Positions 48,798 through 57,417 of a stretch of 64,000 nucleotides of DNA are shown here, one piece after another. The first letter of the stretch is position 1. The number at the start of each line of letters is the position of its first letter. The position numbers and the translations under genes are program-made. Below the pieces are notes generated by a model. That model made no database searches and had not been told where the DNA came from. It was given only the letters and a program-made list of their open reading frames with translations. Source of the stretch: Neoroseomonas lacus (GTDB taxonomy: Bacteria > Pseudomonadota > Alphaproteobacteria > Acetobacterales > Acetobacteraceae). The DNA lies in assembly GCF_014644535.1 (NCBI RefSeq), contig NZ_BMKW01000007.1:62001-126000 (forward strand). The letters are read 5' to 3'.

Positions 48798-49525
48798 TGG
48801 GTGCGCTGATCGTCGCGCGGCGCGAACTCGCCGGTTATTTCGCCACCCCGGTCGCCTATGTGTTCATCGTCATCTTCCTGATGATGGCGGGCGCGCTGAC
48901 CTTCACCCTGGGCGGCTTCTTCGCCCGCGGGCAGGCCGACCTGTCGCCCTTCTTCACCTTCGTGCCCTGGCTTTTCCTGTTCCTCGTCCCCGCCCTCACC
49001 ATGCGGCTGTGGGCCGAGGAACGGCGCCTGGGAACCATCGAGCTGCTGCTGACCCTGCCGCTGCCGCAATGGCAGGCGGTGGTCGGTAAGTTCCTCGCCG
49101 CCTGGGCGTTCTGCGCCATCGCATTGCTGCTGACTTTCCCGCTGGTGCTGACGGTCAACTACCTCGGCGAGCCGGATAATGGCGTGATCGCCGCCGGGTA
49201 TCTGGGCTGCCTTCTGGTAGCCGGCGCCTTCCTGGCGGTGGGTGCGGCGATGTCGGCGATGACCAAGAACCAGGTCGTCGCCTTTGTCCTCGCCGTCGCC
49301 GTCTGCTTCCTGTTCACCGTGGCGGGCAGCCCCATCATCAACGACTTCCTCTCGCAGCGGATGCCGGTGCTGGCGGAGGTCGCGCGCGGCCTGTCGATCA
49401 CCGAACGCTTCAACTCCCTGGTGCGCGGCGTCATCGCGCTGCGCGACGTGGTGTTCTTCGGCTCCTTCATGGGCTTCTTCCTGTTTGTGAATGCCGTGGT
49501 CATCGACCACCGGAAGGCGGACTGA
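48797..49525 (+). CDS. ABC transporter permease (GldF/ABC-2 type)
   Basis: 242 residues with six predicted transmembrane helices, starting MGALIVARRELAGYFATPV. The ABC-2 membrane family pattern EERRLGTIELLLTLPLPQWQ (coupling segment) is visible near residue 75. The ATG overlaps the ATPase TGA by one base (TGATG), so the two are coupled. It forms the membrane channel of the GldA/F/G-like system. Confidence 0.9.
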   Translation: MGALIVARRELAGYFATPVAYVFIVIFLMMAGALTFTLGGFFARGQADLSPFFTFVPWLFLFLVPALTMRLWAEERRLGTIELLLTLPLPQWQAVVGKFLAAWAFCAIALLLTFPLVLTVNYLGEPDNGVIAAGYLGCLLVAGAFLAVGAAMSAMTKNQVVAFVLAVAVCFLFTVAGSPIINDFLSQRMPVLAEVARGLSITERFNSLVRGVIALRDVVFFGSFMGFFLFVNAVVIDHRKAD

Positions 49526-49529
49526 CCCG

Positions 49530-51476
49530 ATGAGCGGTACCTCCTCTCCCTCCCCTCGCCCGGGCACGCGGCGGATCTGGTCCTCGGCGCTCGGGCTCGT
49601 CGCGGCGGCCGCGCTGGCGATCGGCGTCAACATGCTGGTCGACCGGGTGGCGCCGCGCGCGCGCGTCGACCTGACGCAACAGCATCTCTACACCCTGTCG
49701 GACGGCACGAAATCCGTGCTGCGCGGCCTGCAGGACCCGGTGACGCTGCGGCTGTTCTATTCGCGCCGGCTCGGCGCGGCGGTGCCGGCCTATGGCTCCT
49801 ATGCCGAGCGCGTGCGCGCCATGCTGGAGGAATACGTCGCCGTCTCCGGCGGCAAGATCCAGCTGGAAGTGCTCGACCCCGAACCCTTCAGCGAGACCGA
49901 GGATCGCGCGCTCGCCTTCGGCATGCAGGGCGTGCCGGTCGACCAGTCGGGCGAGCAGATCTATTTCGGTCTTGCCGGCAGCAACCTGCTGGATGACGAG
50001 CGTTCCATCCCGTTCTTCCAGCCCGACCGCGAACGCTTCTTGGAATTCGACCTGACGCGGCTGGTCTATGAACTGTCGAACCCGCGCCGGCCGGTGGTGG
50101 GGGTGATGTCCACCCTGCCGCTGAACGGCGATCCGCGCATGATGATGATGATGCGCGGCGGCCCGGCGCCGCAGCCCTTCGCGGTAATGCAGACGCTGCG
50201 CCAATTCTATGCCGTGCAGGACGTGCCGCTCGACACCCAGCGTATCCCGGACGACGTACAGGTGCTGATGGTGGTGCATCCGCAGAACCTGTCGGATGCG
50301 ACGCAATACGCCATCGACCAGTTCGTCATGCGCGGCGGCAAGCTGATGGTCTTCGTCGACCCGTATTCCGAAGGCCAGGCCTCGCGCCCCGGCCCCGGTG
50401 GCCGGCCGCCCACCGATACCGCTTCGCAGCTCAACCGCCTGCTGAATGCCTGGGGCGTCGATGCGCCCTCCGAGGCGGTGGTGCTCGATCTGCGCGGCGC
50501 CTGGCGGGTGCGCGCCAACCCGACCGACCGGGTGCAAGCGGTGGACTACTTGGCCTGGTTCAACCTGCAGGGCGATTCCATCAACAGTTCCGAGGTGGCG
50601 ACGGCACAGCTGAACCAGGTGACAGTCGCCTCAGCCGGCCATCTGCGCCGGCGTGACGGGGCCACGGTGGAATTCGTGCCGCTGCTCCAGAGCAGCGAGC
50701 GCAGCATGCTGGCCAATGTCGAGCGTGTCCGCGAGAACCCGGACCCGGCCCGCATCCTCGCCGAGTTTCGCCCAGAGAACCTGCACCGGACCATCGCCGC
50801 GCGGGTCCGCGGCGAGCTGAATTCCGCCTTCCCCGACGGCCCGCCGCCGCCGCCCGAGGGCAGCGAGCGTCCGGCCGATTTCCCCGCCCATCGCGCCCAT
50901 AGCGACGGCGCCGCCAATCTGGTCGTTTTCGCCGATGCCGATCTGCTGGAGGACCGCTTCTGGGTGCGTACCCAGGACTTCTTCGGCCAGCAGGTGGCAA
51001 CGCCGTTCAGCGACAATGGCTCGCTGGTGGCGAACATCGTCGACACCTTCGCCGGTGGCGACGCGCTGATCTCACTGCGTTCGCGCGGTGAATCGATCCG
51101 TCCCTTCACCGTGGTGGACGATATCCGCCGTGACGCCGATGCGCGTTTCCGTCAGACCGAGCGCGAGTTGACGGAACGCCTGCAGCAGACCGAACGCCGC
51201 CTGCGCGAACTGCGTCAGGGCCAGGGCGGCGAGCGCGGCCAAGGTGCCGCCGTCATCACGCCGGAACAGCGCGCCGAGATCGACGCGGCACGCGCGCAAA
51301 TCCTGCAGACACGTCAGCAGCTGCGCGCCGTGCAACTCGACCTGCGGCGGGACATCGAGCGTACCGAAGTCTGGCTGCGCGTCGTCAACATCGCCGCGGT
51401 GCCGTTGTTGCTGGCCTTCTTCGCTATCGGCCTAGGCATCGCCCGGTCGCGCCGCCGCAGCGCGGCGCGGTCCTGA
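49530..51476 (+). CDS. GldG-like ABC auxiliary membrane protein
   Basis: 648 residues. N-terminal helix (about 16-37) follows the signature start of GldG proteins. LTQQHLYTLSDGTKSVLRGL and LRLFYSRRLGAAVPAYGSYA then lead into the large periplasmic intracellular-transport-like domain. A coiled-coil, Gln/Arg/Glu-rich segment (about 545-615) precedes the C-terminal helix (about 620-640). The run of five methionines near residue 205 is odd. It lies four bases after the permease. In Bacteroidetes GldA/F/G are needed for gliding; alphaproteobacteria lack that machinery, so the role here is unknown. Confidence 0.87.
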   Translation: MSGTSSPSPRPGTRRIWSSALGLVAAAALAIGVNMLVDRVAPRARVDLTQQHLYTLSDGTKSVLRGLQDPVTLRLFYSRRLGAAVPAYGSYAERVRAMLEEYVAVSGGKIQLEVLDPEPFSETEDRALAFGMQGVPVDQSGEQIYFGLAGSNLLDDERSIPFFQPDRERFLEFDLTRLVYELSNPRRPVVGVMSTLPLNGDPRMMMMMRGGPAPQPFAVMQTLRQFYAVQDVPLDTQRIPDDVQVLMVVHPQNLSDATQYAIDQFVMRGGKLMVFVDPYSEGQASRPGPGGRPPTDTASQLNRLLNAWGVDAPSEAVVLDLRGAWRVRANPTDRVQAVDYLAWFNLQGDSINSSEVATAQLNQVTVASAGHLRRRDGATVEFVPLLQSSERSMLANVERVRENPDPARILAEFRPENLHRTIAARVRGELNSAFPDGPPPPPEGSERPADFPAHRAHSDGAANLVVFADADLLEDRFWVRTQDFFGQQVATPFSDNGSLVANIVDTFAGGDALISLRSRGESIRPFTVVDDIRRDADARFRQTERELTERLQQTERRLRELRQGQGGERGQGAAVITPEQRAEIDAARAQILQTRQQLRAVQLDLRRDIERTEVWLRVVNIAAVPLLLAFFAIGLGIARSRRRSAARS

Positions 51477-51488
51477 GGAGCACGACAG

Positions 51489-52574
51489 ATGAACCGTCGT
51501 CAGCTTCTCCTGCTCAGCGGCGCCGCGGTCGTGGTGGTTGGCGGCGCGCTGCTGCTGAACCCGGCCGAACGGCCCGCCCCCTCGCCGGCCGGGGCGGCGC
51601 TCGCCTTCCCGGGCCTGGCGCAGCGGCTGCAATCGGCCGCGAAGATCGTCGCCACGCGCCAAGACGGCACGCTGGAAGTCGCCCGCCGCGGCGAGACCTG
51701 GGTGCTGCCCGCCAAGGGCGGCTATCCGGTGCGGCAGGAGAAGGTGCGCGAGCTGCTCGTCGGCCTGACCGAACTGCGCCTCGTCGAACCGCGCACCGCC
51801 AATCCCGACATGCTCGACCGCCTCGGCCTTGATGACCCGACGCGGGCCGGTTCGACCGCTACGCTGCTGCGCGTGCTCGATGCGCAGGACGCTGTGATCG
51901 CCGAGTTGGTCATTGGCCGGCGGCGCGTGCGCACCCAGGGCAATGTGCCGGAAAGCGCCTTCGTGCGGCGCCCGAACGAGAACCAGGCCTGGCTCGCCGA
52001 AGGGCGCATCCCGGTCGATTCCGACCCGCAGCTCTGGCTCGACCGCGACATCGCCAACCTGCCGCGCGAACGCGTCCGCCGCGTCGCCATCAACCGCACC
52101 GGCGAGCCGGCGCTGGTGCTGACCCGTGGCGAGGGCCCCGACGGCAAGTTGCAGGTCACCGAGCCGGCCGACGCCCCGCCGACTGATGAGACGAGCCTCG
52201 ATGAGGTCGGCCGTGCCTTCGAATTCCTCACCTTCCTCGATGTGAAGCCCGAGGCGGACGCCCCCGGCGAGCCGCTGGGCGAAGCGCGGTTCGAACTGAC
52301 CGACAACCTCGCCGTCGTGGTGCGGCCGCGCAAGGCGGGCGAAACGATCTGGATCGCCCTCGCCGCCGAGGGCGATGACGAGGCGGCGCGGCTGAACGCC
52401 CGATGGCGCAGCTGGGCCTATCAGGTCGGGCCGTGGAAGGAGAAGTCCTTCGTGCCGCAGATGGCCGACCTGCTCCGCCAGGAGCCGACCCCGCCGGCCG
52501 CCGAGACGCCGGCCGACGATGTGCCCGCCGCCGACGCGCCAGCGGCGCCGGATACGCCGCCGCGGCCGCAGTGA
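51489..52574 (+). CDS. DUF4340 domain protein
   Basis: 361 residues with an N-terminal hydrophobic signal or anchor (LLLLSGAAVVVVGGALLL). A DUF4340 region of repeated beta-rich units then follows (about 30-320), including VDSDPQLWLDRDIANLP, and an acidic, Ala/Pro-rich tail. DUF4340 proteins commonly follow gldG-like genes. It is probably periplasmic and anchored. It lies 12 bases after the GldG-like gene and overlaps the next gene by four bases. The function is unknown. Confidence 0.87.
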   Translation: MNRRQLLLLSGAAVVVVGGALLLNPAERPAPSPAGAALAFPGLAQRLQSAAKIVATRQDGTLEVARRGETWVLPAKGGYPVRQEKVRELLVGLTELRLVEPRTANPDMLDRLGLDDPTRAGSTATLLRVLDAQDAVIAELVIGRRRVRTQGNVPESAFVRRPNENQAWLAEGRIPVDSDPQLWLDRDIANLPRERVRRVAINRTGEPALVLTRGEGPDGKLQVTEPADAPPTDETSLDEVGRAFEFLTFLDVKPEADAPGEPLGEARFELTDNLAVVVRPRKAGETIWIALAAEGDDEAARLNARWRSWAYQVGPWKEKSFVPQMADLLRQEPTPPAAETPADDVPAADAPAAPDTPPRPQ

Positions 52575-53008
52575 CCGGCCGCGAATACCCCGACCGCCCC
52601 TGGGTCGGCATCGGCTGCATCGTCTTTCGCGACGAGCATGTCCTGCTGGTGCGTCGAGGCAAACCGCCGCGCATCGGCAGCTGGTCCATTCCCGGTGGCG
52701 CGCAGCATCTCGGCGAGACCACCGAGGCGGCCGCGCGGCGTGAGTTGTTCGAGGAAGCCGGCGTCGAGGTCGGCCCCCTGGCGCTGGCGACCGTTGTCGA
52801 TGCGATCAGCCATGATGATGAGGGGCGCGCGCTCTATCACTACACGATCATCGACTTTGCCGCGGTCTGGGTTTCCGGCGAGGCCCGCGCCGGGGACGAT
52901 GTCAGCGAGGTCGCCTGGGCGCGGCCGGAGGAGCTGGCCAACTTCACGCTGACGCCGGCGGCGCAGCTCGCCATCGCCGCCGCGAGGGACGCGCTGCTCC
53001 GCGCCTGA
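52571..53008 (+). CDS. Nudix hydrolase
   Basis: 145-residue cytoplasmic hydrolase of nucleoside-diphosphate-linked substrates. The Nudix box is complete: GAQHLGETTEAAARRELFEE followed by AGV, with the metal-binding glutamates present. It starts at GTG 52571-52573 inside the end of the DUF4340 gene (GTGA junction), so it is coupled to the ABC operon. NDP-sugar, ADP-ribose or mutagenic nucleotide are possible substrates; none can be chosen. Confidence 0.92.
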   Translation: MTGREYPDRPWVGIGCIVFRDEHVLLVRRGKPPRIGSWSIPGGAQHLGETTEAAARRELFEEAGVEVGPLALATVVDAISHDDEGRALYHYTIIDFAAVWVSGEARAGDDVSEVAWARPEELANFTLTPAAQLAIAAARDALLRA

Positions 53009-53089
53009 TGCCGCCTGGCGCCATGTCCTTGCGCAGCCGTACCGTGCACCGCATTGTGAGCGGCGAGCACAACCCTGGGTCATGCGATC

Positions 53090-53350
53090 ATGAACAAGCC
53101 TCTTGCCCTCTGCTGCTTGGCCTTTGCCGCCATCGCGCCGGCGGGCATAGCGCAGAGCACGCCTGCCGTCGTCTATTGCGTCAACAACCGCATCATGGTC
53201 GAGCGCTCCACATTGTCTCAGATGCAAAGCGGCCGCGGTCATTCCGAGATCTGCATCATCGGTCCGTCCTTCGACTTCCAACCGGATGGCGTCACCTGGG
53301 TGCGCCAGAATCTGCGATCGGATGTCGGCGGGGCCTGTCGCTGCCGATAG
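53090..53350 (+). CDS. Small secreted protein of unknown function
   Basis: 86 residues. Clear signal peptide (KPLALCCLAFAAIAPAGIA, cut near AIA-QS), leaving about 65 residues. Four cysteines remain after it: in VVYCVNN and SEICII, and two in GACRCR at the end, so disulfides are possible in the periplasm. No ribosome site of good quality is seen. I do not recognise a family. Confidence 0.55.
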   Translation: MNKPLALCCLAFAAIAPAGIAQSTPAVVYCVNNRIMVERSTLSQMQSGRGHSEICIIGPSFDFQPDGVTWVRQNLRSDVGGACRCR

Positions 53351-53450
53351 GCCATGGCATCGCCTGGCGCGCGCCGCGCGTCCATGGCCCTTCCCCAGGC
53401 GGCGCCGGCACGGCAGGCTCTGGCACAAACAAGATGCCGGAGATTCTGCC

Positions 53451-54464
53451 ATGCCGCTCACCCCCGCCCTGAACCGCCGCCGCCTTCTCGGCGGCATCGC
53501 CGGCCTCGCGGTGGCACCTGGCATCGTCCACGCACAGCCGCTGGCCGGCGGCCGCCCGGTGCGCGTGATCGTCCCCTTCCCGCCAGGCGGCGCGGTGGAC
53601 ATCACCAGCCGGCTGTTTGCCGAGCGCCTCGGCGCCGTGCTGGCCCAGACGGTCGTAGTGGAGAACCGTGCCGGCGCGGGCGGGATGATCGGCGCCGATG
53701 CGCTGGCGAAATCGGACAAGGATGGCAGCGCGATTGGCCTGATCAGCGCGACCACCTATTGCGCCGCGCCGTTCATGCATGCACGCATGCCCTTCAATCC
53801 GCAGCAGGACCTGACCCCGATCACCCAGCTGACGGACGGGGCGCTGCTCTGCGTGGTGAATGCAGAAACCGCCCGGCGCAACGGCTGGACCGATTTCCGC
53901 GCTCTCGTGACCTGGTCACGCGCCCATCCGGAGCAGGTGCGGATGGGATCCTCAGGCTCGGGCACCTCCTCGCATCTCAACATCGCGGCGGTGAACCGCT
54001 TCGCCGATGCGAAGATCCTGCACGTGCCCTATCGCGGTGGCGGTCCGGCCATCAACGACCTGCTGGCCGGCACGATCGACATGATGTTCGACGTCATGCC
54101 GGCGCTGATGCCGCATGTGACGAGCGGGGCCTTCAAGGCACTGGCCGTCTCCTCCGGCGACCCCATCCCGCTGCTGCCCGAGATCCCGGGCATGAAGGCC
54201 TTTGCCGATCTCGGCCTGGGCGAGCATTCGCTGGTCAACTGGAATGTCGTCACCGCTGCCGGCGGCACACCAGCCCCGGTCGCCCAGCGCCTGTTCGAGG
54301 CCGCGCAGACGGTCGCGCGCCAGCCTGACTTCGTCGAACGCCTGCGCCCGCTCGGCTACGGCATTGTCCTGAGCGACAGCCCCGCCGCGGCGGCCCAGAT
54401 GATCCGCGCCGAGACGCCGCGCTGGCAACGCCTGGTGGAAATCTCCGGCGCGCGCATCGAATAG
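53451..54464 (+). CDS. Tripartite tricarboxylate transporter substrate-binding protein (Bug family)
   Basis: Periplasmic carboxylate receptor of 337 residues. The signal has a Tat-like NRRRLLGGIAGLAVAPGIV ending HAQP. Bug-family segments are VRVIVPFPPGGAVDITSR, ENRAGAGGMIGADALAK, HVPYRGGGPAINDLLAG and the C-terminal RAETPRWQRLVEISGARIE. No TctA or TctB membrane genes are nearby, so it is one of the orphan receptors common in Acetobacteraceae and Burkholderiales. The ligand is unknown. Confidence 0.93.
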   Translation: MPLTPALNRRRLLGGIAGLAVAPGIVHAQPLAGGRPVRVIVPFPPGGAVDITSRLFAERLGAVLAQTVVVENRAGAGGMIGADALAKSDKDGSAIGLISATTYCAAPFMHARMPFNPQQDLTPITQLTDGALLCVVNAETARRNGWTDFRALVTWSRAHPEQVRMGSSGSGTSSHLNIAAVNRFADAKILHVPYRGGGPAINDLLAGTIDMMFDVMPALMPHVTSGAFKALAVSSGDPIPLLPEIPGMKAFADLGLGEHSLVNWNVVTAAGGTPAPVAQRLFEAAQTVARQPDFVERLRPLGYGIVLSDSPAAAAQMIRAETPRWQRLVEISGARIE

Positions 54465-54696
54465 GCGGCGTGAGGGCGCCGCCACGCCAGACCACAGCGG
54501 TCCTGCGGAAGCCAATGCTTGGCGGACCGCATATCGGCCGGGGGCAGGACCCGGCCCCGGTGCTCCACGCAGGATTTCGCCTGCGGAGGCACGTCGTTCT
54601 GCAATCGCCAAATGGGATTCCCGAAAGGTCGCTACGCCATCGTCGAAGAGGTCCGGCGGGGCTAAGTCCCTCTCCGATCCGGCGCGCGTAGCGGCC

Positions 54697-54966
54697 TTAC
54701 CCGCGCTCGGGCCGCGTCGCACTGATCAGGAACAACACCAGCGCCACGGCAAGTGGCGCCACCCAGGCCGGCAGCGTGAGCACCGGGTAAAACAGCGAAT
54801 CCCACGCCCCCGACCACAGCATGACTGACACGCCCTCCTGCAGGGTCAGCATCGCGCGCGGATTGATCTGCGAGAGCACGGTGCCGAGTGGCAATCCCCA
54901 ACCAAAGGACAGCCCCATCACGAGCGCCGCGGCGCCCATCAGCAATCCGATCAGCCGCAGGACCAT
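54697..54966 (-). CDS. Small membrane protein downstream of msrP
   Basis: 89 residues with two predicted transmembrane helices (about 5-27 and 62-83), joined by a short loop holding WSGAWDSLF. It begins one base after the msrP stop and so is almost certainly co-translated. The haem-binding MsrQ that usually follows msrP has about six helices and conserved histidines; this protein has no histidine at all. It may be an unrelated accessory. Not recognised. Confidence 0.65.
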   Translation of the reverse strand: MVLRLIGLLMGAAALVMGLSFGWGLPLGTVLSQINPRAMLTLQEGVSVMLWSGAWDSLFYPVLTLPAWVAPLAVALVLFLISATRPERG

Positions 54967-54967
54967 C

Positions 54968-55903
54968 TCATGCCCAGAGTCGTTCGTTCTGCAGACCAGT
55001 GTAGAGCGGCGCGACAAAATCCGCATAGCCATTGAAGAGCCGCGTCGGGATGCGCTCGCTGGTGCCGATCACCCGCTCGCTCGCCTGGCTCCAGCGCGGA
55101 TGGCTGACCTCGGGATTCACATTGGCCCAGAAGCCGTATTCCTGCGCCTGGATGCGCTCCCAGAAGGAGACCGGCCGCTGGTCGGTCAGCTTGATGGTGG
55201 TGATGCTCTTGCCGGCCTTGAAGCCGTATTTCCACGGCTGGTGGAAGCGGATCGGCCCGCCATTCTGCGGCGGCAGCAGCTTGCCATAGGCACCCACCAC
55301 GAGGAACGACAACTCGTTGCCGGCCTCCTCGATGGTGCAGCCCTCGGTGTAGGGCCAGGGGTACCAGGATTGGCGCAGCCCCGGCATCACCCGCGGCAGC
55401 GCCGCCGTCTCGAACACCACATACTTCGCCGAGCCGAGCGGCTTGACCTGCGACAGCAGCGCCGAGAGCGGAAAGCCGGTCCAGGGCACCACCATCGACC
55501 ACGCCTCGACGCAGCGCAGCCGATAGACGCGCTCCTCGATCGGCATGCTGCGCAGCAGGTCCTCGATGCCGAATTCGCGCGGCGTCTCGACCATGCCCTC
55601 GACCTTCACGGTCCAGGGGCGCTGCGGCAGGCGCTGGGCGGCGCGGCTGATGCCCTTGTCGGTGCCGAACTCGTAGTAGTTGTTGTAGGTGGTGGCATCG
55701 CGCTCGGCGGTGATCTCGCGCCCCGCCTCGTAGCGCGTGTTGCGCATGGCTGGCGGCAGGCCGGCGGCGTCCTGGCCCAGGGCGGGCGATGTGGCAAGCA
55801 GCCCCGCCCCCAGGCCAAACGCCTTGCGCCGGCCGAACACCAGATGCTCGGCGGTGGCCTCGCGCTCGGGGATCTCCCAGCCACGCGGAATGCGGATCGG
55901 CAT
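54968..55903 (-). CDS. msrP: Protein-methionine-sulfoxide reductase catalytic subunit MsrP
   Basis: Periplasmic molybdoenzyme (formerly YedY) that repairs oxidised methionines in envelope proteins; 311 residues. Tat signal FGRRKAFGLGAGLL near residue 25, with twin arginines. The molybdenum-ligating Cys is in YRLRCVEAWSMVVPWTGFPL (about residue 130). The C-terminal region WKYGFKAGKSI is conserved. The start at 55901-55903 has a GGAGG site upstream. The partner quinol-linked msrQ is absent nearby. Confidence 0.93.
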   Translation of the reverse strand: MPIRIPRGWEIPEREATAEHLVFGRRKAFGLGAGLLATSPALGQDAAGLPPAMRNTRYEAGREITAERDATTYNNYYEFGTDKGISRAAQRLPQRPWTVKVEGMVETPREFGIEDLLRSMPIEERVYRLRCVEAWSMVVPWTGFPLSALLSQVKPLGSAKYVVFETAALPRVMPGLRQSWYPWPYTEGCTIEEAGNELSFLVVGAYGKLLPPQNGGPIRFHQPWKYGFKAGKSITTIKLTDQRPVSFWERIQAQEYGFWANVNPEVSHPRWSQASERVIGTSERIPTRLFNGYADFVAPLYTGLQNERLWA

Positions 55904-55962
55904 GCTTATCCCTCCGTTATGCCTCAGAGATCGGTCTGACCGGCCCGAGGTCAAGCGTCGCG

Positions 55963-57417
55963 TCAGGAACCCGGCCTTGGCAAGACCACGGCCGGCGGCT
56001 GCCCCGGCGCCGTGGTGACCCGATGGAGGCGATAGGCCTCCGCCTCGATGCCATCACGGCTGCGAACCAGGCGCCCCTCGTCCTCCGGCAACGCTTCCGC
56101 GCCCGGCCAGAGAGGGGGTCCCTCCCCGCGTCTTTCGCTGCGCACTAGCAGGCCGGTTACGCCCGGTACGGGGGTCGCGAGTGAAAAATATCGCCAGCGC
56201 GGATCCATGGCGATGACGACGCGCCCTCGCGGCAGGCCAAAGGCTAGCTTGGCGGCCAGGCCATATTCCTCGGCCGCCACGAAAGCCGCGCCCTGCTGCG
56301 TCATCCGGGCATCGACCGCCGTGAGGAACCCCTCCCAACCACCAAGCCGGGCCAGGGTTGGGTCGGACCGGCGCGGCAGCGGCAGCGGCGCGGCCACGGC
56401 CTGCAGATACACCGCCCCGGTCATCACCAGCCCGACCGCCACCGCCGGCAGGCGCAGCCGCAGCCAACCGGGCGCGGTCAGCAACGCCGCGGCGGCAATG
56501 GCGGCGGCCGGATACAGGATGGCCGGCCAATTGCCCTGCACCCGGCTGCCCGTCGCCTGCCAGAGAAAGATCGCGGCGGGCGGGATGGTCAGCGCGGCCA
56601 ATAGCAACGTGGCGCCATCGCGCAGCCGCCACCAGCGATGCGCCGCCGCCGCGACCCCCACGACGGCCATGACGAAGACCAAGGGCGTCGCCAAACCGAC
56701 CTGCCCGCCGATCAACTCGCCAAGATAGCGCAGGGCGCGGCCGGCCTCCGCCGCACCGGCACGACCACCCTGCTTGGCGAAGGAGGCCCAGTCATGCCCG
56801 GCATTCCAGAGCACCACGGGGGCGAAGACGGCCACCGCCAATAGCCCGCCCGCCCAGAGCTGCCACCGCAGCAGCCAGCGCCGCGCCATGGGGTCGAGCA
56901 GCAGCCACACCACGATGCCGAAGCCGAGCAGCGCGGCGGTGTATTTGCTCAGCAACGCCGCCCCGGCCAGGGCGCCAACCGCCAGCCACCAACGCCCGTC
57001 GCCCGTCCGATGCAGCCGCGCCAGCGCCCAGATCGTCGCCGCCCAGAAGGCAATCAGCGGCGTATCCGGCGTCATCGCTACCGCGCCGACGCCGGCCAGC
57101 AGTGTCGCGTTGAACAGCGCCGCCGCCCATGGGCCGGCACCGCGGCCGGGGAACAGGTCCTCGGTGGCGCGCGCCAGTTGGACGGAGCCGATGGCCAGGC
57201 AGACTGGCCCCATCAGCCGCACCCCGAGCGCGGTCTCCCCGGCAATGAAGGTGCCGGCGCGGATGAACAGCGCAACCATCGGCGGGTGGTCCAGATAGCC
57301 GCCCTGCAAATCGCGCGACCACACCCAGTAATAGGCCTCGTCCGGCGCCAAGGGCAGGATGGCGCAGATCGCCAGGCGCAGGACGGTCAGCGCCGCCAGC
57401 GCGGCGAGCCAGCCCAT
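55963..57417 (-). CDS. ArnT/PMT-like glycosyltransferase (GT-C fold)
   Basis: 484 residues, about 11 transmembrane helices in the first 380, then a soluble domain. APDEAYYWVWSRDLQGGYLD near residue 25 contains the DE motif of the first periplasmic loop and the conserved YLDHPPMVALFIRAG. ArnT-type enzymes move a sugar (such as aminoarabinose) from undecaprenyl phosphate to lipid A; the substrate here is open. The ATG overlaps the stop of the GT2-GtrA gene (TGATG), so both act together. Confidence 0.88.
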   Translation of the reverse strand: MGWLAALAALTVLRLAICAILPLAPDEAYYWVWSRDLQGGYLDHPPMVALFIRAGTFIAGETALGVRLMGPVCLAIGSVQLARATEDLFPGRGAGPWAAALFNATLLAGVGAVAMTPDTPLIAFWAATIWALARLHRTGDGRWWLAVGALAGAALLSKYTAALLGFGIVVWLLLDPMARRWLLRWQLWAGGLLAVAVFAPVVLWNAGHDWASFAKQGGRAGAAEAGRALRYLGELIGGQVGLATPLVFVMAVVGVAAAAHRWWRLRDGATLLLAALTIPPAAIFLWQATGSRVQGNWPAILYPAAAIAAAALLTAPGWLRLRLPAVAVGLVMTGAVYLQAVAAPLPLPRRSDPTLARLGGWEGFLTAVDARMTQQGAAFVAAEEYGLAAKLAFGLPRGRVVIAMDPRWRYFSLATPVPGVTGLLVRSERRGEGPPLWPGAEALPEDEGRLVRSRDGIEAEAYRLHRVTTAPGQPPAVVLPRPGS

